Shown piece after piece: positions 7,659-15,984 of a stretch of DNA of 64,000 nucleotides (position 1 is its first letter; the number at the start of each line of letters is the position of its first letter). This stretch comes from Streptomyces griseoviridis (GTDB lineage Bacteria; Actinomycetota; Actinomycetes; Streptomycetales; Streptomycetaceae): assembly GCF_005222485.1 (NCBI RefSeq), contig NZ_CP029078.1, forward strand, positions 1,888,001 to 1,952,000, written 5' to 3'. The notes below the pieces were generated by a model, which was not told the origin of the DNA, ran no database searches, and worked only from the letters and a program-made list of their open reading frames with translations. The translations under genes were made by a program, and so were the position numbers.

Positions 7659-10600
7659 GAGGACGCCTCCGGGCCGGCGCTGACGTCCTTGCGCAGAGCG
7701 CGTTCGACGCGGTCGGCGAGGCCCTTCGCCTCGTTGCCGAGGCCGGCCTGGGCGGGGGGCGTGGTGGCGCCGGAACGCATGGCTTCCTCGGCGGGCTGCG
7801 GGGTGTCGACGCTGCGGCCGTCGGCCCAGCCGGAGACGGAGTAGACGACGACGGGGGCGTCGGTGAGCACCGACACCGTCCAGGAGGCGCGCTGCGGGTC
7901 GCCGAAGCGGGCGGCGGCGGTGTCCTTCGCGGCGTAGGGGCGGGGCATCAGGTCGGTGCGGAGCGCGAGCTTCTCGCCGTCGAAACGCTGGGCGAGTGCG
8001 CGCATGGCGGGGGCGTCGGCCTTGGTGAACATCAGACCGACGGTGGTGACGAAACTCTGGGTGGCGTCGGTGTAGGTGGCGCGCAGCAGCCGCTCGCAGC
8101 CGACGGGCGCGAGGGCCTCGCGCAGCAGCGGGTCGAAGGCGCCCTGGCAGCCGCTGTCGGGCGCGACGGCGACCCGGGTCCAGGTCCGGTCGGAGCCGCC
8201 GGGTCCCGCGCCCCGCCCTTCAACGCTCGGCGGGAAGAGTTCGTCGACGGGCACGCTGTGCCAGATCCCGCCGGCGGTCTCGAACGAGCTGCGGCTCTGG
8301 TCCGCGCCCGGTTCGCCGGCCAGCCAACTCCCGGTGACGGCACCGCCGATGAGACCGAGCCCCAGCACGAGACAGGCGGCGACGGCACCGAGCCGAGGCC
8401 GCAGCCGTCCCCCGAGGGGCCGGGGCCTGGCCAGCGCGTCGTACCCCTCGGGCTCCCCGAACGACACGACGGGCCTGCCCGGAGCGCTCCAGGAGAACGC
8501 GGGATCGGGAACCCCTGACCCGCTGTCGCCGCCGGGACGGTCCGGATGCTGCGGAAGGGGAGCCCCGACAGGCCGCGGCGGAACCCCGCGCGCGGGCGCG
8601 TAGGGACCGGCGGGAGCGGCCGGTGCGTGCGGGGGAACGGGGGTGCGGGGCGCACCGGGCCGCGGCGAGGACGGCCCGGGAGCGGCACCCCGGAAACCAC
8701 CGGGGTGCCGGGGCGCGCGCCCGGGAACGGGAGCGTGCGGACCGTCGCCCCGGGAGCCCGGCCGCCCGGCGAGCGGGGTGCGGGAGGAACGGGAGCCACC
8801 GTCACGGGCGGGGGCGACGAGCCCACCATCAGGAGCCGGGACGGGGTCAGGGGCGGAGGCATACCCACGACCGGGATCGGGCGGGTAGGCGTCGGCGGAG
8901 CGGGCGGGCCTGTGGCCACCGGCGGAACGCTGCCCGGTGCCGGAAGCGGGATCACTGCCCAGGTCGGGGGCGCGCCCGGAACGCGGGTCGTCGCCGCGTC
9001 CGCTGTCCGGAATCCGCCGGGTGTCGGGGGCCTCGGCGGACGTGGCGGCCGGTGGGGCCGTGGGCGCCGGACCGGGTCCCCGGGGAGGTTCCGTCGGGGT
9101 AGTGGCATCCCAAGGTTCCGCCGGACCCGGGGCGGTCGGGCCGGGCCGGTGCGACGGACGCGGTGGAACGGGCGGACGCCCGGCGTCCGGCCCTGGGCTG
9201 CGAGTGGGGTGCGGCGGCGCGGGCGGACGCGGAACGTTTCCGTCACCGGAAGCACCTGCCTCCGCCGACCGCCCGTCGGCGGGGACAGGGCCCGGCTGTC
9301 GGACGCTGTCGGACGCCGGGGCCGGCCGTCGGGCACCGTCGGCGGCGGAGCCTGACCATCGGCCGGCATCGGCGGCGGAGCCCGGCTGTCTCACGCCGTC
9401 GGCGGCGGAGCCCGGCTGCCTCACACTGTCGGCGGCAGGGCCCGGCGGTCGGCCGGCATCGGCGCCAGAGCCTGACCATCGGCCAGCGTCGGCGGCGGAG
9501 CCCGGCTGTCTCACGCTGTCGGCGGCAGGGCCCGGCGGTCGGCCGGCATCGGCGCCAGAGCCTGACCATCGGCCAGCGTCGGCGGCGGAGCCCGGCTGTC
9601 TCACGCTGTCGGCGGCGGGGCCCGGCGGTCGGCCGGCATCGGCGCCGGAGCCTGACCATCGGCCAGCGTCGGCGGCGGAGCCCGGCTGTCTCACGCTGTC
9701 GGCGGCGGGGCCCGGCGGTCGGCCGGCGGCGTCGGTAGCGGGGAGGGTGGGGGCCGTCTGCGGGTTGCCCGCGGCGGGCGTCCGCTCGGTGGAGGCGGGA
9801 CGCGGGAAACCGGCCGTCGCGCCGGTGGCCCCGCTCTGGTGGCCGGGGCGGCCGGTCGGGCGCGGGGGCACCGGGCTCGCGGACCGGCTCGGTTCGGGGG
9901 CGTCCGGGGTCACGCCCCCGGGATCCTGGTCGCCGGACGGCCGGTGCCCGGACCCGGGCGGGCCGGAGGCGGACAGGCCGGACACATCCTGGCCGGAAGC
10001 GTCGCGATGATCGGAGGCGTTTCGGCCGAAGGCGTTTGCGTCGAAGGCATCGAGGTCGGACACATCACGGCCGGAGGCAGCGCGATCGGAGGCGTCGCGT
10101 TCGGCGCGAGGCTCACTCAGACCGCCGGGCCGCCGGTCCGGCCGAGGCACACCCCGCCCACCGTCATCGGCCCGAGCCACACCCCGCCCGCCGTCACGCC
10201 CGTCCGCACCAGACCCGCGCGGGCCCTGCCCGTCGTCGCCCCCAGACGTGCCCCCTGTTGGCGCTCCCCCGCTCCCCCCGTCCGGCGACGGAGCGGCCCC
10301 CCGTGTCCACGTCCACGGCAGGTCCGTCCGGCGGACGCTCGGAGCGTCGCCCTCGGTCCGCCCCTCGGCGCCCGTCGCCCGGGGCACCGCGCCGCCCACG
10401 CGAGGGGGCGCGTCGGGGAAGCGGGCCGACGCCTGGGGCGGGGCGGGGTTGTCGAAGGGGCGGCGGAGGTAGGGGAAGTGGGGGCGGGTGGGCGGGCGTT
10501 CGGGCGGGACAGGGCGCGCGGCACCACCGTCGCCCGACGTCCGAGCCGACCCGTCGCCACCGCCATCGCCACCGGACACACCGCCGTCGAAGGCCCCGCC

Positions 10601-10993
10601 ACCAGACGCCCCGCCACCGAAGGCCCCGCCACCGGCAATCCCGTCACCGGACGCCCCGCCACCAGACGCCCCGCCGTCAGCCATACCGCCCTCGACGCCC
10701 CCGCCCTCGGCACGCCCGCCCATGAGGCTCCCGTCGGTGACGGTCCCGTTCACGCCCTGGCCCTCGCCGCGCGCCTGTTCGCCGCGTACCCCCTCGCCGC
10801 GCGTCCCCGCCTCGGGGCGTCTCCCCTGTCGGGTTCCGAACGCGTCGAAGGGGTCGTTCGCCGCGGGCCAGGGGGACCAGACGCCGGTCGAGGGGGCCGG
10901 GGGCCGCGGCGGCTCCTCGGCGGGCGGGGTGGGGGGCGTCGGTGGGTGCGGTGGGCGTGGCGGTACCGGAGCGTGCCGCGCTTCCGTACCCAT
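7655..10993 (-). CDS. giant Pro/Gly/Ala-rich single-pass membrane protein
   Basis: A 1112-residue protein of unknown function. Residues 1 to about 860 are low-complexity and disordered (Pro, Gly, Ala, Asp, Arg, Ser), with a block of 10-residue repeats at about 420-570. A membrane helix (LGAVAACLVLGLGLIGGAV) sits near residue 870-890. The remaining 215 residues are folded and extracytoplasmic, with two Cys (DSGCQGAF, PVGCERLL) that may form a disulphide. The orientation would leave the long disordered arm in the cytoplasm. The start at 10993 is not certain; any in-frame start before the repeats is possible. Coupling to the mycosin suggests partnership or substrate status, which is inference. 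Confidence 0.75.
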   Translation of the reverse strand: MGTEARHAPVPPRPPHPPTPPTPPAEEPPRPPAPSTGVWSPWPAANDPFDAFGTRQGRRPEAGTRGEGVRGEQARGEGQGVNGTVTDGSLMGGRAEGGGVEGGMADGGASGGGASGDGIAGGGAFGGGASGGGAFDGGVSGGDGGGDGSARTSGDGGAARPVPPERPPTRPHFPYLRRPFDNPAPPQASARFPDAPPRVGGAVPRATGAEGRTEGDAPSVRRTDLPWTWTRGAAPSPDGGSGGAPTGGTSGGDDGQGPRGSGADGRDGGRGVARADDGGRGVPRPDRRPGGLSEPRAERDASDRAASGRDVSDLDAFDANAFGRNASDHRDASGQDVSGLSASGPPGSGHRPSGDQDPGGVTPDAPEPSRSASPVPPRPTGRPGHQSGATGATAGFPRPASTERTPAAGNPQTAPTLPATDAAGRPPGPAADSVRQPGSAADAGRWSGSGADAGRPPGPAADSVRQPGSAADAGRWSGSGADAGRPPGPAADSVRQPGSAADAGRWSGSGADAGRPPGPAADSVRQPGSAADGVRQPGSAADAGRWSGSAADGARRPAPASDSVRQPGPVPADGRSAEAGASGDGNVPRPPAPPHPTRSPGPDAGRPPVPPRPSHRPGPTAPGPAEPWDATTPTEPPRGPGPAPTAPPAATSAEAPDTRRIPDSGRGDDPRSGRAPDLGSDPASGTGQRSAGGHRPARSADAYPPDPGRGYASAPDPVPAPDGGLVAPARDGGSRSSRTPLAGRPGSRGDGPHAPVPGRAPRHPGGFRGAAPGPSSPRPGAPRTPVPPHAPAAPAGPYAPARGVPPRPVGAPLPQHPDRPGGDSGSGVPDPAFSWSAPGRPVVSFGEPEGYDALARPRPLGGRLRPRLGAVAACLVLGLGLIGGAVTGSWLAGEPGADQSRSSFETAGGIWHSVPVDELFPPSVEGRGAGPGGSDRTWTRVAVAPDSGCQGAFDPLLREALAPVGCERLLRATYTDATQSFVTTVGLMFTKADAPAMRALAQRFDGEKLALRTDLMPRPYAAKDTAAARFGDPQRASWTVSVLTDAPVVVYSVSGWADGRSVDTPQPAEEAMRSGATTPPAQAGLGNEAKGLADRVERALRKDVSAGPEASS
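9276..9727 (-). repeat. 30/90-bp in-frame tandem repeat array
   Basis: About fifteen 30-bp units encode 10-residue modules of the type PPGPAADSVR, QPGSAADAGR and WSGSGADAGR. The three types are stacked into a 90-bp higher-order unit repeated nearly identically. The marker cctgaccatc recurs at 9351, 9471, 9561 and 9651, spacings of 120, 90 and 90 bp; the 120-bp spacing contains one extra 30-bp module. The array keeps the reading frame throughout. Confidence 0.92.
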
Positions 10994-11279
10994 GCACCCC
11001 CCGTTTCCTCGCGCCCCCGGGCCCGTCCATCTGTACGCGGGCCGTCGTCCTGGCGCTCAACGCCGGTCCGGGCGATGCGGTCAGCGCCGTCCCGGGCACG
11101 CATACCCGTACGCGCGGTGCGCCATCCCGGCGCGGCTGGGCGACCGGATCGTTTCCGCCGTACGTTCGCGTCACTCTACGGGTTGCCCCCGGCCGAACGG
11201 GAACCAGTCGGCGCACCCCGGGGCATCTGCCCGGAACGTCCCCCTACCCTGCGGTAATCCTGTCTGGCAGGCTTCGTTC

Positions 11280-12482
11280 ATGACTGCGCTCGCCGCCGAC
11301 AGGGCCCGTTACGACCGGGCCACCGCCCACCTCGACGCCCCTGTGGCCATCGTGGATCTCGACGCGTTCGACGCGAACGCGGCTGATCTGCGGCGCCGGG
11401 CCGCCGGGAAACCGATCCGGGTCGCCAGCAAGTCGGTCCGCTGCCGTGCCCTGTTGGAACGGGTGCTGGCGATGGACGGCTTCGCGGGGATCATGTCGTT
11501 CACGCTGGCCGAGTCGCTGTGGCTGGCGCGCTCCGGGTTCGAGGACGTGCTGCTGGCCTATCCGTCCGCGGACCGCACGGGTTTCGCCGAGTTGACCGCC
11601 GATCCGAAGCTGGCCGCCGCGGTGACGGTGATGATCGACGACCCGGCGCAGTTGCGGCTGATCGACGAGGCGCGCGGCGGCGGCCGTGAAGTGGTGCGGG
11701 TCTGCCTGGAGTTGGACACCGCGCTGAAGCTGTTCGGTGGCCGGGTGCGGGTCGGCGCCCGGCGTTCCCCGCTGTACTCGCCCGCCCAACTCGCCGATCT
11801 GGCGCGGGTGGTGGCCCGCAGGCCGGGGTTCGAGGTGGTGGGCATCATGGGCTACGAGGGCCATGTGGCGGGTGTCGGTGACGCGGTGGCGGGTCGGCCG
11901 CTGCGGTCGCGTGCGGTGCGGTTGATGCAGGCGGCGGCGCGGCGGGAGTTGGCGCAGCGGCGCGCGGAGGCGGTGCGCGCGGTGCGGGCGGTGGTGCCGG
12001 GCCTTGAGTTCGTCAACGGCGGTGGCACGGGCAGTGTGCAGCACACGGCGGCGGAGGACGCGGTCACGGAGATCGCGGCCGGTTCGGGGCTGTATGTGCC
12101 GCGGTTGTTCGACAACTACACGTCGTTCAGGGGCCGTCCGGCCGCTCTGTTCGCGCAGCCGGTGGTGCGCAGGCCGGGGGTGGGGGTGGTGACGGTGCTG
12201 GGCGGTGGCTACCCGGCGTCCGGTGCGGCGGGTGCCGACCGGCTGCCGGTGCCGTATCTGCCCGCGGGGCTGCGCTACGACCCCCAGGAGGGTCCGGGCG
12301 AGGTGCAGACGCCGTTGCTCGGTGCTCCGGCCGATGACCTGCTGATCGGCGACAAGGTGTGGTTCCGGCACGCGAAGGCCGGTGAACTGTGCGAGCGGTT
12401 CGACGCGTTGCACCTCGTCGAGGGCGACCGGGTGACGGCGACGGTGCCGACGTACCGGGGCGAGGGGCACACGTTCCTCTGA
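11280..12482 (+). CDS. alanine racemase-fold amino acid deaminase/aldolase
   Basis: A 400-residue PLP enzyme with the alanine racemase N-terminal barrel. The PLP Lys is about K51 in RVASKSVRC, after VAIVDLDAFDANAADL. The layout (metal-ligand-like HLVEGDRVTATVPTYRGEG and KVWFRHAKAGE near the C-terminus) matches the D-threonine aldolase/D-serine dehydratase-like family often annotated as amino acid deaminase/aldolase. The true substrate is unknown. The ATG at 11280 is chosen because the long in-frame extension upstream (to 10488) has no homology-like content and runs antisense to the giant gene. GGCAGG lies 8 nt upstream. Confidence 0.85.
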   Translation: MTALAADRARYDRATAHLDAPVAIVDLDAFDANAADLRRRAAGKPIRVASKSVRCRALLERVLAMDGFAGIMSFTLAESLWLARSGFEDVLLAYPSADRTGFAELTADPKLAAAVTVMIDDPAQLRLIDEARGGGREVVRVCLELDTALKLFGGRVRVGARRSPLYSPAQLADLARVVARRPGFEVVGIMGYEGHVAGVGDAVAGRPLRSRAVRLMQAAARRELAQRRAEAVRAVRAVVPGLEFVNGGGTGSVQHTAAEDAVTEIAAGSGLYVPRLFDNYTSFRGRPAALFAQPVVRRPGVGVVTVLGGGYPASGAAGADRLPVPYLPAGLRYDPQEGPGEVQTPLLGAPADDLLIGDKVWFRHAKAGELCERFDALHLVEGDRVTATVPTYRGEGHTFL

Positions 12483-12521
12483 GGCGCGGGGAGTTGGGGC
12501 GGTTGCCGCGCCCGGGGTCCG

Positions 12522-13772
12522 TCAGCGGGCGGTGTCGGGCTGGTCGGGGACGGTGGAGCCGTCCGGGCGCAGCAAGGAGGTCAGGCGGCCGTCGGGGGCG
12601 TTGTAGGCGGCCGTGGCGCACGGGTAGGGGTCGGTCCTGCGGGGCAGCGGGTCGATGAACATGGGCTGGATCAGCCACCGTCCGTCGGTGTCGTCGAGGG
12701 CCCGGCACATCAGCTCGGGCTTGTGGCGGTCGATGACGAGGTGGACGCCGGTCGCGTCGGCGACGAACGTGGCGTCGGTGTCGGCGTCGCCCGCGGCGAG
12801 GGCGGGCCGCAGCGGCCAGGGCGCCTGCCGCCAGGCGTCCTGGCCGTGGACGCCGTTGATCTCCTGGTTGATCCAGCAGCGTTTGCCGTCGAGGTAGGGG
12901 ATCGCGGTGCCGGGTCCCGCGGGGACGCCGCCGCAGCCTTCCGTGCGGGGGGTGATGCGGCCGTGGCGGTCGAGGACGGAGCGGATGGCGAGGGTGTGGG
13001 CGGCGTCGAGGCCGAGGGAGCGGGACCAGACCTGGGTGATGGGTTCGGCGCCCGCGGAGACGACGTGGACGTCGAACCCGGCGCGGCGCAGGGTGCGGAT
13101 CAGGTCGCGCTGCTGGTCGTAGTAGCGGACGTAGCCGGGGACGGTGCGGGTGCCGAGGGTGCGGACGGCGCCGACCGGGGCGGCGAGGGCCTCGCGGCGG
13201 GCGGCGCGGGCGTATCCGGAGAGTTCGGCGGGGGTGCGGCCGGCGAAGAGGGCGGGCACCCAGGCGTACTGCGGGACCGTGCGGCGGTGGTTCCAGGTGC
13301 CGGCGAAGGCGGCGGCGCCGCCGGTGGTGGTGCCGCTCTCGCGGATCTCGGCGATCTCGTCGGTGCAGCGGGCGTTGCGGGAGGTCGGCAGGGGGGTGCC
13401 CGCGGGTGTGCCGGTGCCGCAGGCGGCGGTGAGGGCGTGGTCGGCGGTGTCGGTGAGCCAGGCGCTGGTGTCCTTCCAGCGGGCGGGGCGCAGGATGCGG
13501 TCGTGGCGCAGGGCCCAGGAGAGGGTGGCGTCGGTGACGTCGTTCTTGGTGACGGTGTTGTCCCAGTCGAAGGCGGCGACCGGGCGGGGTCCGCCGGGGT
13601 GTGCGCAGGTGCCGCGTTCGTCGATGAGCCGCTGGAGGTGGGTGCGGGCGTCGCCGTGCCAGCGGCCGGTCAGGCGGGGGCAGTCGGCGGTGGCGGCGGC
13701 GGGTACGGGGGCGGTGGCGGTGGCCGCGAGGGCGGCGGCCACGGCCAGGGTCCGGGCGATGAGGTGTCGCAT
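12522..13772 (-). CDS. secreted HAD-superfamily phosphatase
   Basis: A 416-residue exported protein. A Sec signal peptide (about residues 1-29: MRHLIARTLAVAAALAATATA) is followed by a HAD hydrolase domain with motif I AFDWDNTVTKND (nucleophile Asp in DxDxT-like form) and a late acidic motif AAGDADTDATF. Cys residues are scattered, as expected for an extracellular enzyme. HAD enzymes of this type hydrolyse phosphomonoesters; the substrate is not evident. It lies 25 bp after the SDR gene on the same strand and may be the last gene of that transcript. Confidence 0.82.
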   Translation of the reverse strand: MRHLIARTLAVAAALAATATAPVPAAATADCPRLTGRWHGDARTHLQRLIDERGTCAHPGGPRPVAAFDWDNTVTKNDVTDATLSWALRHDRILRPARWKDTSAWLTDTADHALTAACGTGTPAGTPLPTSRNARCTDEIAEIRESGTTTGGAAAFAGTWNHRRTVPQYAWVPALFAGRTPAELSGYARAARREALAAPVGAVRTLGTRTVPGYVRYYDQQRDLIRTLRRAGFDVHVVSAGAEPITQVWSRSLGLDAAHTLAIRSVLDRHGRITPRTEGCGGVPAGPGTAIPYLDGKRCWINQEINGVHGQDAWRQAPWPLRPALAAGDADTDATFVADATGVHLVIDRHKPELMCRALDDTDGRWLIQPMFIDPLPRRTDPYPCATAAYNAPDGRLTSLLRPDGSTVPDQPDTAR

Positions 13773-13797
13773 ACGCCCGGACCGTACCGGTTCGTAC

Positions 13798-14580
13798 CTA
13801 CAGAGGGGTGACGTACGCGCCCGCGATGCCGCCGTCCACGAGGAAGTCGGTGGCGTTGACGAAGGACGAGTCGTCGCTCGCCAGGAAGGCGACGGCGGCG
13901 GCGATCTCGTCGGCCTCGGCGAACCGTCCGACGGGGATGTGGACCAGGCGGCGGGCGGCCCGCTCGGGGTCCTTCGCGAACAGTTCCTGGAGCAGCGGGG
14001 TGTTGACCGGTCCCGGGCAGAGGGCGTTGACGCGGATGCCCTCGCGGGCGAACTGGACGCCGAGTTCGCGGGACATGGCGAGGACGCCGCCCTTGGACGC
14101 GGTGTAGGAGATCTGGGAGGTCGCCGCGCCCATCCGGGCCACGAAGGACGCCGTGTTGATGATGGAGCCCTTGCCCTGGCGGCGCATGTAGGGGATGGCG
14201 GCCTTGCAGCAGAGGTAGACGGAGGTGAGGTTGACCTCCTGGACGCGCTTCCAGGCGTCGAGGCCCGTCTCCAGGATGGAGTCGTCGTCGGGCGGTGAGA
14301 TGCCGGCGTTGTTGAAGGCGATGTCGACGCTGCCGTAGGTGTCGAAGGCGGTCTTGAACAGCGCCTCGACCTGGTCGGCGTCGGTGACGTCGACCTTGAC
14401 GAAGGTTCCGCCCACCTCGTCGGCCGCGGCCTTGCCGCGCGTCTCGTCGACGTCGCCGCACACCACGTGGGCGCCTTCGGAGGCGAGCCTGCGGGCGGTG
14501 GCGAGGCCGATGCCGCTGCCTGCGCCGGTGATGACGGCGGTGCGGCCGACGAGTCGTCGGCAGGTGTTCTCTGCGCTCAC
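13798..14580 (-). CDS. short-chain dehydrogenase/reductase
   Basis: A 260-residue classical SDR. The Rossmann motif is TGAGSGIG, followed by NNAG, the active-site Ser in IINTASFV and YTASK (the YxxxK pair). The GTG at 14580 overlaps the aldehyde dehydrogenase stop as GTGA, so the two are translationally coupled; the longer frame reading into that gene is spurious. In the GlnA4 context it may oxidise a hydroxyl of a gamma-glutamylated intermediate before the aldehyde dehydrogenase step. That role is inferred from the cluster, not shown by the sequence. Confidence 0.93.
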   Translation of the reverse strand: MSAENTCRRLVGRTAVITGAGSGIGLATARRLASEGAHVVCGDVDETRGKAAADEVGGTFVKVDVTDADQVEALFKTAFDTYGSVDIAFNNAGISPPDDDSILETGLDAWKRVQEVNLTSVYLCCKAAIPYMRRQGKGSIINTASFVARMGAATSQISYTASKGGVLAMSRELGVQFAREGIRVNALCPGPVNTPLLQELFAKDPERAARRLVHIPVGRFAEADEIAAAVAFLASDDSSFVNATDFLVDGGIAGAYVTPL

Positions 14581-15956
14581 TGTGCGGGGCCTTCCGTGCT
14601 GATGAAGACGTTCTTGGTCTCGGTGAATGCGGTCAGGGCGTCCGGGCCGAGTTCGCGGCCGATGCCGGACTGCTTGAACCCGCCGAAGGGGGTCCAGTAG
14701 CGGACGCTGGAGTGGGAGTTGACGGAGAGGTTGCCGGCCCGCACGGCCTGCGAGACGCGCAGCGCCCGGCCGACGTCGCGGGTCCAGACGGAGCCGGCGA
14801 GGCCGTAGTCGGTGGCGTTGGCGAGGGCCACCGCGTCGGCCTCGTCGTCGAAGGGCAGGACGACGGCGACGGGTCCGAAGACCTCCTCGACGGCGACCCT
14901 GGCGTGCGGGTCGACGCCGGTGAGGACGGTGGGCGGGAACCAGAAGCCCGGACCTTCGGGGGCCTTGCCGCGGATGCCGGGGGCGTCCGGGTCGATGTAG
15001 GCGCGGACGCGGTCGAGTTGGGCCCTGGAGATGAGCGGGCCCATCTGGGTCTCGGAGTCGGAGGGGTCGCCGACCCGGACCGACTCGACGGCGGGGGCGA
15101 GGAGTTCGAGGAAGCGGTCGTGGACCGAGCGCTGGACGAGGATGCGGGTGCGGGCGCAGCAGTCCTGTCCCGCGTTGTCGAGGAAGGACATGGGGGCGGC
15201 CGCGGCGGCCGCTTCCAGGTCGGCGTCGGCGAAGACGATGTTGGGGCTCTTGCCGCCGAGTTCGAGGGTGACCCGCTTGAGGCGGGCCGCGCCCTTGGCG
15301 AGCACCTGGCGGCCGACGGACGTCGAACCGGTGAAGACGATCTTCGCGACGCTGGGGTGTTCGACGAGGGCGTCGCCCGCGACCGGGCCGTGTCCGGGGA
15401 GCACCTGGAAGAGGTGCTCGGGTAGCCCTGCCGTCAGGGCGAGTTCGGCCAGCCGCAGGGCGGTGAGCGGGGTGGTCTCGGCGGGCTTGAGGAGGACGGC
15501 GTTGCCGGCCGCGAGCGCCGGGACCGCGCCCCAGGCGGCGATCGGCATGGGGAAGTTCCAGGGCGCGATGACGCCGACCACGCCTAGCGGTTCGAGGATG
15601 GTCACGTCGAGGCCGCCGGGGACCGGGATCTGACGTCCTGTCAGGCGTTCCACCCCGCCGGCCGCGTAGTCGAGCAGGTCGCGGACGTTGCCCGCCTCCC
15701 AGCGGGCGTTGCCGAGGGTGTGGCCGGCCTCCCTGACCTCCAACCGGGCCAGTTCCTCCAGGTGTTCGTCGACGGTGAGGGCGAACCGGCGCAGCAGCCG
15801 GGCCCGGTCGGCGGGGGCCAGGGCGGCCCACCGGGCCTGCGCGGCCGTGGCGCGGACGACGGCCGCGTCCACGTCGGCCGCGGTGGCGGCGGGGACGGTG
15901 GCGACGACCTCTTCGGTGGCGGGATCGAGGACCCGCAGATCGGGGTGGTCGGACAC
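14577..15956 (-). CDS. NAD(P)-dependent aldehyde dehydrogenase
   Basis: A 459-residue aldehyde dehydrogenase with APWNFPMPIA, the FTGSTSVG cofactor motif, the general base Glu232 in LELGGKSPN and the catalytic Cys266 in NAGQDCCAR. GTG 15956 is chosen because GAGAGG lies 7 nt upstream. It is the second gene of the glnA4-aldehyde dehydrogenase-SDR transcript, 28 bp after glnA4. Its likely role is oxidation of a gamma-glutamyl-aminoaldehyde to the acid, parallel to PuuC in the E. coli Puu pathway. Substrate assignment is inference. Confidence 0.95.
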   Translation of the reverse strand: MSDHPDLRVLDPATEEVVATVPAATAADVDAAVVRATAAQARWAALAPADRARLLRRFALTVDEHLEELARLEVREAGHTLGNARWEAGNVRDLLDYAAGGVERLTGRQIPVPGGLDVTILEPLGVVGVIAPWNFPMPIAAWGAVPALAAGNAVLLKPAETTPLTALRLAELALTAGLPEHLFQVLPGHGPVAGDALVEHPSVAKIVFTGSTSVGRQVLAKGAARLKRVTLELGGKSPNIVFADADLEAAAAAAPMSFLDNAGQDCCARTRILVQRSVHDRFLELLAPAVESVRVGDPSDSETQMGPLISRAQLDRVRAYIDPDAPGIRGKAPEGPGFWFPPTVLTGVDPHARVAVEEVFGPVAVVLPFDDEADAVALANATDYGLAGSVWTRDVGRALRVSQAVRAGNLSVNSHSSVRYWTPFGGFKQSGIGRELGPDALTAFTETKNVFISTEGPAQ

Positions 15957-15984
15957 GGGGGAGCCTCTCAACTGGTGCGGTGGA

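Noticed and set aside
9276..9727. Repeat array as a possible CRISPR
   Set aside because: Units are contiguous 30/90-bp coding repeats in frame, with no unique spacers and no cas genes nearby.
10488..11279. Long N-terminal extension of the alanine racemase-fold gene
   Set aside because: It runs antisense to the start of the giant gene and has only Pro/Ala/Arg-rich composition; the conserved fold begins after the ATG at 11280.
13798..15831. 677-residue frame joining the SDR to sequence inside the aldehyde dehydrogenase gene
   Set aside because: Only the last 260 residues are the SDR; the rest is the aldehyde dehydrogenase gene read in the wrong frame (Arg/Pro-rich). GTG 14580 is the true start.
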